The notes: generated from the letters alone by a model not told the origin. Counted from the stretch's first letter, positions 43,204 to 56,827 are shown. The stretch: 64,000 nucleotides of DNA from Tillandsia leiboldiana (GCA_029204045.2 CM055063.1:33404810-33468809); one strand, 5' to 3'. Numbers and translations: made by a program.

Positions 43204-46027
43204 TGTAGTAGCCGCTGGTTTAAAATGTTTTTGGGTCTACTTTTGGTTTTGTTTATTTCGCAATTCGTTTCGGGGGCTGGAGGGTGATCGAATAATTTCT
43301 AGTTTCCGGACAGATCATCGGGGCTCGCGGGTATTTTTAGTTAATAAAGCTCGCGAAACGGAGAACGGCGGCGCAATCGGTTTTGAATTCCAACGCCGGA
43401 ATCTCCCGGAATAAATTCCGGAAAGTGGCTAGCGGTTCAGGTGGTCAACGCGGTTTTTCAGGCAGACCGGACCCTGGTTCGCACCCGACTTATTACCCGC
43501 TTTTGACTTGAGTTGGGTTCATTCCCATTCCCCAACTTAACCGCTCCCGCCATCTTAACCGCTCCCGCCTTTTCCCGGTCGTGCAACTTCCCACAACCCC
43601 ACAACTCCCCACAACCGCCCCCAACTTCCCACAACCCCCCAACTCCCCACCACTCCCCCCAACTCCCCACCACTCCCCCCCCAACTTCCCCCAACTCCCC
43701 ACAACTCCCCTGCGTACGAAACCCCAAGGGCAACGAGAACCCACTTCCCCAACCTTTCAGTTTCCCAATCAAACCTTACTGTTTCCCAACCGGTCGAGTG
43801 GAGAAGCAAGGCGGAGCGGGTGAGGAGAGGGAAGATCGCCGGCATACCCTTCACGCAAGAACAGGACGATCATCCCCTAGATCAACCCTAGCCGACGAAA
43901 CCAAGGTGAGCATAGGTTAGGGTTCTTGATTTGGGCTTTTCTTGGTTCTCTTAGGAAAAAGGGAGGAGGGGAGTCGGCACCATCACCGGAGCCACGCATG
44001 CGGGCGGCGCCGCATGAGGGCGGAGCCGCGTGGCGCCGCATGCGGGTGGCGCCGCATGCGGGCGGCGCCGCATGCCCCCGCATGCGGGCAACGCCGCATG
44101 CGGGCGGCGCCGCATGCGGGCGGCACCGCATGCGGATGCGGGCGCCGCCGCATGCGGGCGGCTCCGCATGCGGGTGCGGGCGGCACCGCATGCGGGCGGT
44201 GCCGCATGCGGGCGCCGCCGCAGGCGGGCGGCTCCGCATGCGGGTGCGGGCGGCACCGCATGCGGGCGGCTCCGCATGCGGGTGCGGGCGGCACCGCATG
44301 CGGGCGGCGCCGCACGCGGGCGGCGCCGCATGCAGGCGGCTCCGCATGCGGGTGCGGGCGGCACCGCATGCGGGCGGCGCCGCGTGCGGGCGGCACCGCA
44401 TGCGGGCGGCACCGCATGCGGGCGGCGCCACATGCGGGCGGCGCCGCATGCCCCCGCATGCGGACAGCGCCGCATGCGGGCGGCACCGCACGCGGGCGGC
44501 ACCGCATGTGGGCAGCGCCGCATGTGGGCAGCGCCGCGCGCACCCACAAGTGGGAAGCGCCGCATGTGGGTGACGCCGCGTGCGGACGGCGCCGCACGCA
44601 GGTAGTACGCCGCCCAGCCGCGCGGGGCCGGGCGCGTACGTGTAAGAATTGTGCGCAAGGTGGGGGGGAGGGGGCGCCGGGTGTTCTAGTCTTTAATCTT
44701 ACAGAGTCTTAAATTTCTGACTCCTGTATGACAGGTTCTGGTAGGTCCGGGCGGGCACCCGAGACGCGGGAGAACCTAGCATCGGTCAGGAGCACGACAA
44801 CGAAAAGGTGGGTTTACGGTTGAGGCTGAGTATAGTGTTAGTATTCCGAAAGGGATTTTTATTGCTAATCGGTACTAACGCTGACGGTTTCTATGATGTA
44901 CTATATTACCCCGTGTCTTGGTTACTTATGCTCGAGTTACGACACGCGCACCCGCGGTCTGGCCACCGCAAAGGGTGCTCTTTTCCGGAAAGGCGGTCTT
45001 CGACCCGTGTTACCCACGAGGGGATGTAGTGGGGCCCCCGTAGGTGTGGGGTTTGAGGCAACAAGGTGTGAGCGGTGTGACCTGTCGGGATTGGTGCCCG
45101 ACGAGGTCAGGTGTGCGACCCGCCGGGATTGGTGCCCGACGAGGTCAGGTGTGCGACCCGCCGGGATTGGTGCCCGACGAGGTCAGGTGTTACAGGTGTT
45201 ACCGGGGTTACAGGTGTCACAGGTGGTACAGGTGGTTGCGAGTTACCGTTACGAGTATAGTGTTTGCTCCGGCTAGTCTTACTTTTGTGGCTTGGTATTA
45301 CTTTACTGCTTTAGTATTGTTATTATGATAGTGTCGCTGACTACCCACTCTGTGACAGGTACCTCCAGGGGATAGAGGTAGGCGACGGTGTGGCCGAGGT
45401 GGGAGCAGTCGGGCTGTGGGAGCCCTAGTATGCTGTTTTCTTTACTTTCTCTGCATTTCATTTGGTATTGTAGGTTACTGTGTGGTTCTCGATACCCTCG
45501 TGGGGTCGTGTGGATGTTGATTACTTTCGTTCTGGTTATGCACTACTGTTTCCTTTATTGTTCCCGTTTGGCCGTTTTCTAAACAAACCAACTAGAAGAC
45601 AAAAGAAAAAGGACTTCGAAAACTGTTTTCAAAAGTCTTGGGTCGGGTGGGCCCGTTTTCCAAACCTTGTGGATTTATGCCGTTTTCCAATCGGTTTTCA
45701 AAACCTAAGGCCGTGTGGGCCTGTTTTCAAAACGGTGAGTTTATACGTTCAACTTGACTGGCCACGGGTATTGTTTCGTCTTCATGCACCATACTACTTC
45801 GAACTGTTGTGATTAAATGGAAAATGATTGCTTGTGTTCGACTATTGTAACAGCCGCGACGCCGTGCATATACAGAGGAGACTCTGCCCGATTTTCGAGT
45901 AAATCTGTATATGTGGCAGGTCTGGGCACGCGCCGGGAAAGGAGGTTTTTAAACAAAAAAATTGTACGCACCTTACGCTTACTTTGGTGTATCGTTTCCG
46001 CTAAAATAAAACCCCCGGGGCGTGACA
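43204..46027 (+). mobile_element. 3' LTR of F
   Basis: 2824 bases. Differs from the 5' LTR by having three tandem 39-base hairpin units (about 45080-45190) where the 5' LTR has two, and by changes within the minisatellite (43996-44600). Confidence 0.92.
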
Positions 46028-46358
46028 GGCGTTCATGGATTCGAACGTGTGCAGTGGACGTGTAATCGGTGAGCACAAGATCCGAAGAAGTTGAAGGAGG
46101 GGTTGGAATCCGTGGAGTCGGTAATCACCTTGTTATTCTTCTATTCTTAGTGGATTGTTATTGCGTGTTGGTCCCGTGGTTTTTCTCCTGGATTGGAGTT
46201 TCCACGTATATCTCGGTGTGCTATTTTTATTTTCCGCGTTGGTTTTTATTTTGCACTGAGATTGGTTTTATAAGTATTACACCTATTCACCCCCCCTCTA
46301 GTTGTTTGATAGTACCTATTTAGATCCTTGTGGATCCTTAAATATATAAAAACCAACA
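46028..46358 (+). mobile_element. 3' LTR of copia D, last part
   Basis: Starts with the duplicated GGCGT, resumes the LTR broken at 37350 and ends CCAACA. TCAGC follows. Confidence 0.92.
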
Positions 46359-47187
46359 TCAGCAACTCCAACCAACGCCTCTGCCGCAAAACAATTCCTT
46401 CTATGTGAATAAAAACTTAACGCTCTGGCGATCCGAAAACACATTACGATGAACTCCAAAAAGGTGATGTCTCCAAAGCTCTAAAACGAAGACGACTGCG
46501 GCCAGCTCTAAATCATGTGTCGGGTAATTCCTTTCATATTCCTTCCATTGCTTGGAAGTATAGGCTATTACCTTCCCTTGTTGCATCAGTACACCCCCAA
46601 GGCCGATCCGTGACGCGTCGCAGTAAACTTCGAAATCCTCTCCGGGTGTCGGTAGCACAAGTACAGGTGCCCTAGTTAGCCTTTTCTTAAGTTCTTCAAA
46701 GCTCTCCTGGCATTGGGCCATCCACGCAAATTTTTCTCCTTTCCTGGTTAACCGGTTCAGGGGGGCAGCAATCTTCGAGAAGCCCTCGACGAAGCGTCTG
46801 TAATATCCCGCCAGGCCCAAGAAGCTGTGGATCTCCGTCACTGTAGTCGGCGAATGCCAGCTGATCACCGACTCCACCTTCTTGGGATCCACTGCAATCC
46901 CCTCCGCCGAAATCACGTGCCCCAAAAATCCCACTTCGCGAAGCCAGAACTCACATTTCTTAGGCTTAGCAAACAGCTTCTGGTCCCTGAGAGTCTGGAG
47001 AATAATCCGCAAGTGTTCCTCGCAGTTGATCGAAGAGGTCATCAATCCTGGGCTTGTTCTTCACTGTAACCTTGTTTATCTCCCTGTAGTCGATGCATAG
47101 ACGCAGGCTTCCGTCCTTCTTCCGCACGAAGAGTACCGGTGCGCCCCAGGGTGACGCGCTCGGCCTGATAAATCCTTTGAAGTCCAA
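46359..47187 (-). pseudogene. pol: Element G: RT and RNase H with the RT active site deleted
   Basis: On the minus strand RT begins at GFIRPSASPWGAPVLFVRKK and reaches PRIDDLFDQLRG, then jumps with a frameshift to the thumb (EEHLRIILQTLRDQ). The RT palm with the expected FIDD is therefore missing. RNase H follows and continues at 4435-4211 across copia D. The RT start directly follows a non-gag leader, so gag and protease are also absent. Confidence 0.9.
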
Positions 47188-48445
47188 AACAACTAATCCG
47201 ACGACGAGGGAAAAACCACGCTAACGCCCTCACAAGGCTCCAAGAGGTGCCAACAAAATAGGTTGGTTTACTAACTACTAGAAATCCTCCCCTGAAAACA
47301 ACGAACTCACCTGTCCCCAACACGGACCGCCACCACCCGTCACCAACACGGGCCACATGCTCAGAGCATAACCACCATCCCGGACTATCCGCTCCGACTA
47401 TCCGTCCTACCGAGGTGACGGTCAAAACTAAAGTTAGGTTTCAGCTCTAAGACCTACCACGAGGTCTACCCCACAGAAAGAGCTGCGTACAGGGCATCCT
47501 AGCCGAAAGTGACCAGTGCCAAAGCTCCAAGCAATTGACAGATCCCCTTGACCCACACCTGCCCCACTCGAAGGGACACATGCCAACCCACTGGTAGGAC
47601 AACCTAACCGACCCTCTTAAAAGAGCTAACTGGCACCACCCAGTGTCAAAAGCTAAACCCCCCAAAAAAAAAGTTGCCACTTACGCACACTTGTGCGAAG
47701 CGAGACACGGCCTCTCTAACCAAAATCGAGCCCAAACGAACAGGATTTACTAGCCCCGGTGGTCCCCCTTTTTAACCCCAAAGGAGCACCCCGAGACCCC
47801 GTCCCGACGATTTCTACAAACCATCGCCGTGACCACAATAAAAGGCCGAACTATGGGTAAAAAACTGTAGGGGAAGGATTCCTCATTCCCATCCATACCT
47901 TGCCCATGGTGCAAAAAGAATCGGCTGACCATCTGCTGTAATCTGCAGTAACCTAACATCAGAAAACCTAGAAGGTACAAATTTAGACAAAAGGCTATCC
48001 AGTTACCCACGACCGACAAACGACCGACACACTAAGAAACACCGGTGGGTTACACTACCACTCGTCACCGTTACTAACAACGACCAGAACGTCGGCAGAG
48101 GAAGGGGTTCGGAAAAACAAAAGCTGGCACAACGATCTGCGGTGTTAACAGCCGCACCAAGTGCATGAACTCCGTTAGCAAACCCACCGTATCCTGTGCT
48201 GGTTGCCTAATCCATTGACTCATAGCAACCATCAAGGCCCCGATGGTAGCCAGCCTCGACCCCAACCTCCAAATCAACCCGACAACACTAGCACAACACC
48301 CGAGCTAAACCAGAAAACAAAACTCAACAGTCCCGCACTCTCGCATCTCTACGCAATTATACCCTAATCATTTCATTAGTTAGTAACCAGTGGTAATGTT
48401 CTCCTGTGGATGTTGGACAGCGACTACTGTGGTTAAAGCTGTTTT
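47188..48445 (-). mobile_element. Non-gag leader of G, shared with B
   Basis: About 1.26 kb between primer site and pol. It aligns in long blocks with B's leader (18712-20283). Minus-strand open frames occur (for instance 47042-47425 and 48074-48277) but show no known motif. The block with TGGTTGCTATGAG through TGCACTTGGTGCGGCTGTTA is especially alike in both. Confidence 0.6.
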
Positions 48446-48466
48446 GTCTCTGATACCATCTTAATC
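48446..48466 (-). promoter_or_regulatory. Primer-binding site of G
   Basis: On the minus strand GATTAAGATGGTATCAGAGA follows the LTR. Confidence 0.87.
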
Positions 48467-50823
48467 TGTCACGCCCCGGGGGTTTCATTAAGCGAAAGAC
48501 GACCACTGAAAAGATTTGAATTTGCGTACATTTTGTTTTGAAACCAAACTCCCCCGGTGCGTGCCCAGATCCGCCGCATATACAAATTCACTCTGCGAAC
48601 GGGCAGAGTCTCCTTTGTATATGCACGGCGTCCTGACTACAACAACCATACAATCATCACTTTAACCCACACTAGTTCAACAGTCGAATACATAAAACCA
48701 TTTTCCATAAGTATTAAAGAGGCCGACTAATTTTGAAAGGATAATCCACAAGTTTTAAAAACGGTGCCCACACGGCACCCAGGTTTTTCAAAACGGTTTT
48801 CGAAATCCATAAATCCACAGGGTTTTAAAATGGTGCCCACATGACACCCACATTTTCCAAACAGTTTTCGAAATATTTGTCTTTTTCTTTTCTTTTGTAG
48901 TTTTGAAAGCGGCTATCGGGAAAAGCAAAACAACCACCGACAGGATAATAAAAAGACTTTCCAACATCCACATCGGACCCCACAAGGGTATCGCAATCCA
49001 CATAGTAAGCCACTAACAGGTAATGAAATGCGCATAATAAGAAGTAAATGCAGTCTTTGGCCTCGAAGGACGAAAAGTGCTCCTGCCACGGCCTCACCGT
49101 CGCCCTAGCTCTCACCCACGACGAAACCTGTCACAGAGTGGGAAGTCAGCAACACAAGGTATAAAAGATGAAATTCAGAAAGACTGTAACTCAAGCAAAA
49201 CCGTAAGAAAACCAGAGTAACCGCCCTCCTCATTATGCGATCGTACGGTATCCCCTCCCCCATGAATAACCTGAACCGAGCACCTTGCCCCTACAACCCA
49301 GACTGAGCACCAACCTCAAAAAAACCAGACCGAGCACTAACCTCGGAAAAACCAGACCGAGCACCAACCTCGGAAACCAAACCGAGCAACCAAACCTCGG
49401 AAACCCAAACCGAGCACCTACCTCGTTAAACCCGCCGAGCACCTACCTCGACGGGTCGCACCGCTCACACCTTGGCGCCTCAAACCCCCCACCTACGGGG
49501 GCCCCCACTACGTCACCTCGTGGGGTAACGCGGGTCATAGACCACTTTTCCGGAAAAGCACACCCTTTGCGGTGGCCAAACCGCGGGTGCGCGTGCTGCA
49601 GCCTCGAGCATCGTAACCAAGTACACAAAACAAAACCAACAATAATGAACCATAGAGATCACCAAAAATTAACACAGTTAGTTTGAGCAATTGAAATATA
49701 TTTACAGTTTTCCAATCCCGACACTAAACCACAGAACGAATACCCACCTCAAACACGAAGGAGAAGACGTGCGGAAGCTCCAACTAGAATACCTCACCTT
49801 GTGCCCGAAAAGCTACAATAAGAATTATTGTTAAAAACATCGTCGCGGTCAAAAACACTCAAAAACGGGGCGAAACGGGCCAAAAACAGAGCTTCTGGAC
49901 TCTTAGGCTGAAAGCTGGTGCACGGGTCCAGGCGTGGACCGGGTCCACGACGAAAGGCGTCAGCGGCGCCAGATCGGGAGCACGCCGCAGCGGTAGACCG
50001 CTGCGGCATGGGCCGGGCCGCGCACGGGCAGGAAGCGCGCACCGGTCCCACCCCCCCGCGGCTGCGGTGGCGAGCACCGGGTGCACGCCTAGGGTGTGCA
50101 CCGCGCGGCCTGGGCCGGGCTGGCGCACGCACCCGTGCACCGGGTCCGCATATTCGGGTGCGGAGGAGTGCACCGGGTGGACGCCGGTCCGGTGGACCGC
50201 GAGGCCTGGCGCACGCATTCCGTGCGCCGGGGCCGCGCCCCTGGGCCCGGGAGGCGTGCGCGGGTACACGCCGGGTCCGGTGGACCGCGTGGCCTGAACC
50301 TGCCGTATGAACAGTAACTCGACCCTTTTCGCTCCGTTTGCGACCCTCGACCACGGCGACCTGCGGCGACGACCCCGTGGACACATAACGGGGCGGCGGC
50401 GGCCTCCCGTTTTAACAACGGCGGCGGCGGCCTCCCGTTTAACAACGGTCGGCGGCGGCCTCCCGTTTAACAACTCGTATCGCCCGCGACATCGACAAGA
50501 AACCCCCAAAATGGAAAACGGAAAAACTCAAACCGCTCACCTTGATTCCGCCGGCGGAGGAGGAGAAAGAGGATCGGCCGCCCTGGCTCTATCGATTCCG
50601 CAGAATAGGACAGTTCCTTCTTTTCTCTTCCCGTCTCTCCGCCTCGGTCCCTATGCCGTTTCATGAAAAGGGGGAAAAGGGTTTGGGGGTTTTTTGTTTT
50701 CCGCACCCCCGGCACGGGTCGGCTTAAACGATACAAAGAGAATTTAAAATTAAACCCTAGTAAACCTCAAAGCTATTCGAAAAAGAACGTGGGGTCCAGA
50801 TCACCTCGGAAACGTGCCGATCG
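48467..50823 (-). mobile_element. 5' LTR of G (first assembly copy, cut by the gap)
   Basis: Minus-strand LTR ending GGGGCGTGACA. Contains the terminal stem-loop GCATATACAAA/TTTGTATATGC (48576-48624), GTGCC-type hairpins (48755-48850), CCGAG-(N7)-CTCGG tandem hairpins (49280-49455), the conserved nested hairpin (49545-49600) and GC-rich repeats (50060-50300; CGGCGGCGGCCTCCCG units 50394-50470). The U3 end is missing at the gap; the second copy (58935-61487) has it. Confidence 0.88.
49128..50540 (-). other. Putative two-intron leader in G LTR
   Basis: On the minus strand, intron 1 runs 50540 to 49813 (donor CAAG/GTGAGC, acceptor TTCTTATTGTAG). Exon 2 is 49812-49748 (65 nt). Intron 2 runs 49747 to 49128 (donor GAG/GTGGGT, acceptor CTGTGACAG). 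Confidence 0.5.
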
Positions 50824-50923
50824 NNNNNNNNNNNNNNNNNNNNNNNNNNNNNNNNNNNNNNNNNNNNNNNNNNNNNNNNNNNNNNNNNNNNNNNNNNNNN
50901 NNNNNNNNNNNNNNNNNNNNNNN
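50824..50923. other. Assembly gap of 100 N
   Basis: Exactly 100 N. The sequence just right of it equals 40398 onward and the sequence just left equals that ending near 61273, so the contigs on both sides overlap by about 10.4 kb. Confidence 0.99.
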
Positions 50924-53705
50924 CGGCAGAGGCCAACCGCTTTACTACGCAACCAGCTGCGCGACGTCGCTGGGCAACTGCTAAATCTCGCGGAGCACGT
51001 GGGTATACGACCCAGGAGCTTGAGGGTGTCGACCCCGGCCAGCACGGCACCGTGGTGTTAACACCCATGGGTACCACCGACTGGCGTTTCCACCTTTCAG
51101 GGAGCGGTCAACTTGGCCGTGCGCACGGAGCTAGAGCGTACACGGCAGGCACGCCCCTACCCCGCCCGACAGGGGACCCTACCAGTGCGGCAGAGCGACC
51201 AAGCGCCAGAGGAACGGGCCGAAACCCGGCAGGCGATGAGGGAGGGACCTGCACCACCAACGCCATGCGTCATTTGTGACGGTGCGCATTCATGATGAAT
51301 TGCCCTTGCGGGACGAACATTGCTTCCGGTGTGGCAGGCCGGCCACACACGTTACAGTGCCCCCGGAGCCGGGCGCACCAGACCCCCGGCACCGAGACCT
51401 GATGACCCACGCCTGACGGACTCTTCGATACGAGTCCCCACCCGCGCCACGCCGAACGTAGCTGGCCCAGAGGTTGTGGACGGACCTCCCCCGTCCGGCC
51501 CGGGGAGCAGTGATGCAGAATCCTAGAACCGGAAATCACAGGTATATTTGTTTTCTTTTCTCCCTTTACCTCTTTGGTTAGCATCGATTTCATCTTCCGT
51601 TTTTGTTTTTTTTTTTTTTTCTCCGCGTACTGTGCGGTTTGTGCCGGGGAGGTTTATATAGGATAGGAGTGGGGCTACTCCCCTAGTTCCGCCTTAGGAG
51701 TTGTGACGCCATGTCACAGGGAGGGAAGGCGGGTCGGGCGCCGGGTAGGACCCTTTCAAATGGTTCTGAAAGAGAACCCTACCTATTTGTGGGTCAGTTC
51801 AAACCCCCGGTGGGTGGAAACTTCGCGGAGTACTCCCTACAGCGCACGGTAGCGGACGAGGTGTTACACCCACCGACGACGGGCATTAGAGTCATGGTCT
51901 TCGTCCTGAAGTTATGGATACACTATCTCTTTGGTGTCCATTGTAACATCTTCTCAGATCACCAGAGTCTTAAATACTATTCACCCAAAAGGAACTAAAC
52001 CTACAGCAGAGGCGGTGGCTTGAATTAACTGAAGGATTACGACCTAACGATCCAATATCACCCCGGGAAAGCAAACTGGTGGGACGCTCTGAGCATGAAG
52101 GGGCGATTGGAGGGAGGATCGGTAGGTGCGATAACTGAGCAGAGCAGCTTGATCGCGGAATTTTCACGACTAGGGTGGAAGTAGTGCATAGCAGCACGGT
52201 TGCGCAACTTCTAACTTTGGTGGTCAAACCACACTGCTATAAAGATTCGAGAGGGACAGCAGGCTGATTCGCACTTATAGCTCGTAAGAGACCACGATCT
52301 CACCGGATCAGGAGGTGACTTTCAATGGAAGGCGACGGCACTCTACGGTTCCGGGCGGATTTGCGTGCCGGATACCCCGGATTGAAGAAGGCAATTCTGT
52401 CTAGGACACAGCGCCCCTTATGCATGCGCCATCCAGAGCACAAAGATGTACAGGACCTCAAGCAGACCTTCTGGTGGCCCAAGATGAAGATGGATGTACT
52501 CGATTTTGAAAAACCTAGCTCCTGCCTAGTGTGTCAATAGATAAAGGCGGAACATCAACGACCGGCGGGAAAGTTACAACCCTTACCGATACCGAGTGGA
52601 AGTGTGGGATCATATCACCATGGACTTTGTCACTGGGTCCCACGTTCACAACAAGGACGACGACACAATATGGGTGGTGATGGACCGGCACTAACAAGTC
52701 AGCGCACTTCCTGCCGATTCACACAACCTGGACCAGAGAGCGGGTTGGCTCAAGTCTACCTCAGCGAGATTGTAAGACTGCATGGGTCTACCGGCATCGA
52801 TCACATCAGACAGGACACGCTTTGTCTCAAAGTTTTGGCAAGAGTCTGCAACAAGCCTTGGGGACTAAATTGCCTTCAGCACAGCCTTCCTTCCACCCTC
52901 AGACAGACGGGCAGTCGGAGCGGTGATACAGACGCTAAAGGACCTGCTTCGGGCCTGTGTACTCGATTGGGGAGGGTCGGTTGGGAGCGTTATCTACCAC
53001 TTGTAGAATTCGCTTACAACAATAGCCACCAGGCCAGCATCCTGATGGCACCCTACGAAGCCTTATACGGAGACGCTGCCGATCCCCGATCTGTTGGGAC
53101 GACTTGGGAGAACGGAATTCTTGGACCCGATTGGTGAAGAAAACAGAAGAGAAGGTGCGTCTCATCAGACAGCGTTACTAACCGCCCAGAGTCGACAAAA
53201 AAGCTACGCGTCGAAGACAGCCGCCGCGACTTGGAGTTCCAGGTGGAAACACGTGTTTTTGCGGGCTCGCCGTCTAGGGAATCAAGCGATTCGGGTTGAA
53301 AGGCAAGCTAGCCCGCGGTTCGTGGGGCCATTCGAGATCCTGGAGCGGATTGGCCCAGTAGCTTACCGCCTTGCCCTACCACCGAACCTCAACCGATTCA
53401 TGACGTGTTCCACGTTTCGATGCTTAAGAAATACCTCCCCGACCCGTCGCATATTCTGGACGTCTCGACACTCGAACTAAAGAGGACCTAAGCTTCGAGG
53501 AAACCCCTGTGCGAATACTAGCAAGAGAAAGCAAGTCGCTACGAAACCGAGACATCCCCTATGTGAAGGTGCACTGGAACAACCACGAGGAGCGGGAAGC
53601 GACGTGGGAACTAGATCGAAGATGAGGGAGGGCTACCCCTATCTCTTTACCGCGAACCAGGATTGAGTTTTCGAGGACGAAACTCGTTTTAAAGAGGTGA
53701 GTGGG
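50924..53705 (+). pseudogene. Second copy of F interior (mini-Gag and pol), indel-rich
   Basis: Aligns with 40398-43203. The mini-Gag and pol frames, intact or only stop-interrupted in the first copy, are here broken by dozens of one-base losses and gains, mostly in short homopolymers. The two TAG codons of the first copy are still present. The pattern resembles unpolished long-read sequence, so these breaks should not be read as biology. Confidence 0.85.
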
Positions 53706-56500
53706 TGTAGTACCGCTGGTTTAAAATGTTTTTGGGTCTACTTTTGGTTTTGTTTATTTTCGCAATTCGTTTCGGGGGCTGGGGGTGATCGAATAATTCT
53801 AGTTTCCGGACAGATCATCGGGCTCGCGGGTATTTTTATTAATAAGCTCGCGAAACGGAGAACGGCGGCGCAATCGGTTTTGAATTCCAACCCGAATCTC
53901 CCGGAATAAATTCCGGAAAGTGGCTAGCGGTTCAGGTGGTCAACGCGGTTTTTCAGGCAGACCGGACCCTGGTTGTTCGCACCCGACTTATTACCCGCTT
54001 TTGACTTGAGTTGGGTTCATTCCCATTCCCCAACTTAACCGCTCCCGCCATCTTAACCGCTCCCGCCTTTTCCCGGTCGTGCAACTTCCCACAACCCCAC
54101 AACTCCCCACAACCCCGCCCCCCAACTTCCACAACCCCCAACTCCCCACCACTCCCCCCAACTCCCCCCACTCCCCCCCAACTTCCCCCAACTCCCCACA
54201 ACTCCCCTGCGTACGAAACCCCAAGGGCAACGAGAACCCACTTCCCCAACCTTTCAGTTTCCCAATCAAACCTTACTGTTTCCCAACCGGTCGAGTGGAG
54301 AAGCAAGCGAGCGGGTGAGGAGAGGAAGATCGCCGGCATACCCTTCACGCAAGAACAGGACGATCATCCCCTAGATCAACCCTAGCCGACGAAACCAAGG
54401 TGAGCATAGGTTAGGGTTCTTGATTTGGGCTTTTCTTGGTTCTCTTAGGAAAAGGGAGGAGGGAGTCGGCACCATCACCGGAGCCACGCATGCGGGCGGC
54501 GCCGCATGAGGGCGGAGCCCGTGGCGCCGCATGCGGTGGCGCCGCATGCGGGCGGCGCCGCATGCCCCCGCATGCGGGCAACGCCGCATGCGGCGGCGCC
54601 GCATGCGGGCGGCACCGCATGCGGATGCGGGCGCCGCCGCATGCGGGCGGCTCCGCATGCGGGTGCGGCGGCACCGCATGCGGGCGGGTGCCGCATGCGG
54701 GCGCCGCCGCAGGCGGGCGGCTCCGCATGCGGGTGCGGGCGCACCGCATGCGGGCGGCTCCGCATGCGGGTGCGGGCGGCACCGCATGCGGGCGGCGCCG
54801 CACGCGGGCGGCGCCGCATGCAGGCGGCTCCGCATGCGTGCGGGCGGCCACCGCATGCGGGCGGCGCCCGTGCGGGCGGCACCGCATGCGGGCGGGCACC
54901 GCATGCGGCGGCCCACATGCGGCGGCGCCGCATGCCCCCGCATGCGGACAGCGCCGCATGCGGGCGCACCGCACGCGGGCGGCACCGCATGTGGGCAGCG
55001 CCGCATGTGGGCCGCCGCGCGCACCCACAAGTGGGAAGCGCCGCATGTGGGTGACGCCGCGTGCGGACGGCGCCGCACGCAGGAGTAGTACGCCGCCAGC
55101 CGCGCGGGCCCGGGCGCGTACGTGTAAGAATTGTGCGCAAGGTGGGGGGGAGGGGGCGCCGGGTGTTCTAGTCTTTAATCTTACAGAGTCTTAAATTTCT
55201 GACTCCTGTATGACAGGTTCTGGTAGGTCCGGCGGGCACCCGAGACGCGGGAGAACCTAGCATCGGTCAGGAGCACGACAACGAAAAGGTGGGTTTACGG
55301 TTGAGGCTGAGTATAGTGTTAGTATTCCGAAAGGGATTTTTATTGCTAATCGGTACTAACGCTGACGGTTTCTATGATGTACTATATTACCCCGTGTCTT
55401 GGTTACTTATGCTCGAGTTACGACACGCGCACCCGCGCGTCTGGCCACCGCAAAGGGTGCTCTTTTCGGAAAGGCGGTCTTCGACCCGTGTTACCCACGA
55501 GGGGATGTAGTGGGGCCCCCGTAGGTGTGGGGTTTGAGGCAACAAGGTGTGAGCGGTGTGACCTGTCGGGATTGGTGCCCGACGAGGTCAGGTGTGCGAC
55601 CCGCCGGGATTGGTGCCCGACGAGGTCAGGTGTGCGACCCGCCGGATTGGTGCCCGACGAGGTCAGTGTTACAGGTGTTACCGGGGTTACAGGTGTCACA
55701 GGTGGTACAGGTGGTTGCGAGTTACCGTTACGAGTATAGTGTTTGCTCCGGCTAGTCTTACTTTTGTGGCTTGTATTACTTTACTGCTTTAGTATTGTTA
55801 TTATGATAGTGTCGCTGACTACCCCCTCTGTGACAGGTACCTCCAGGGGATAGAGGTAGGCGACGGTGTGGCCGAGGTGGGAGCAGTCGGGCTGTGGGAG
55901 CCCTAGTATGCTTTTCTTTACTTTCTCTCTCTGCATTTCATTTGGTATTGTAGGTTACTGTGTGGTTCTCGATACCCTCGTGGGGTCGTGTGGATGTTGA
56001 TTACTTTCGTTCTGGTTATGCACTACTGTTTCCTTTATTGTTCCCGTTTGGCCGTTTTCTAAACAAACCACTAGAAGACAAAAGAAAAAGGACTTCGAAA
56101 ACTGTTTTCAAAAGTCTTGGTCGGGTGGGCCCGTTTTCCAAACCTTGTGGATTATGCCGTTTTCCAATCGGTTTTCAAAACCTAAGGCCGTGTGGGCCTG
56201 TTTTCAAAACGGTGAGTTTATACGTTCAACTTGACTGGCCACGGGTATTGTTTCGTCTTCATGCACCATACTACTTCGAACTGTTGTGATTAAATGGAAA
56301 ATGATTGCTTGTGTTCGACTATTGTAACAGCCGCGACGCCGTGCATATACAGAGGAGACTCTGCCGATTTTCGAGTAAATCTGTATATGTGGCAGGTCTG
56401 GGCACGCGCCGGAAAGGAGGTTTTTAAACAAAAAATTGTACGCACCTTACGCTTACTTTGTGTGTATCGTTTCCGCTAAAATAAAACCCCCGGGGTGACA
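53706..56500 (+). mobile_element. Second copy of F 3' LTR
   Basis: Aligns with 43204-46027, including three tandem hairpin units and the minisatellite (54487-55085), with many small indels. Followed by the same GGCGT junction. Confidence 0.88.
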
Positions 56501-56827
56501 GGCGTTCATGGATTCGAACGTGTGCAGTGGACGTGTAATCGGTGAGCACAAGATCCGAAGAGTTGAAGGAGGGGTTGGAATCCGTGGAGTCGGTAATCAC
56601 CTTGTTATTCTTCTATTCTTAGTGGATTGTTATTGCGTGTTGGTCCCGTGGTTTTTCTCCTGGATTGGAGTTTCCACGTATATCTCGTGTGCTATTTTTA
56701 TTTTCCGCGTTGGTTTTTATTTTGCACTGAGATTGGTTTTATAAGTATTACACCTATTCACCCCCCTCTAGTTGTTTGATAGTACCTATTTAGATCCTTG
56801 TGGATCCTTAATATATAAAAACCAACA
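56501..56827 (+). mobile_element. Second copy of copia D 3' LTR end
   Basis: Aligns with 46028-46358, ends CCAACA, followed by the same TCAGC junction into G. Confidence 0.88.

Larger units (their letters stand above)
37351..46027 (+). mobile_element. Ty3/gypsy (Tekay-like) element F
   Basis: 8677 bases with GGCGT at 37346-37350 and 46028-46032, inserted in copia D's 3' LTR. LTRs are 37351-40136 and 43204-46027, ends TGTAGTAGCCGC...GGGGCGTGACA. The 3.07 kb interior has a capsid-less Gag, a putative intron, then RNase H and integrase. Protease and RT are absent. Pol has two in-frame TAG codons but no frameshift. Confidence 0.92.
4436..46358 (+). mobile_element. Sirevirus-like Ty1/copia element D with nested insertions
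   Basis: The element begins TGTTACGG and ends CCAACA, flanked by TCAGC at 4431-4435 and 46359-46363. It has 1.15 kb LTRs, a primer site for initiator-Met tRNA, a long gag with a coiled-coil tail, and several polypurine tracts before the 3' LTR; the last two point to the Sirevirus lineage. No protease, integrase or RT is present between the gag tail (before 7527) and the 3' non-coding region (from 34943). Without the inserted elements B and F it would be about 5.8 kb. It is therefore a gag-only, non-autonomous copy. Confidence 0.88.
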
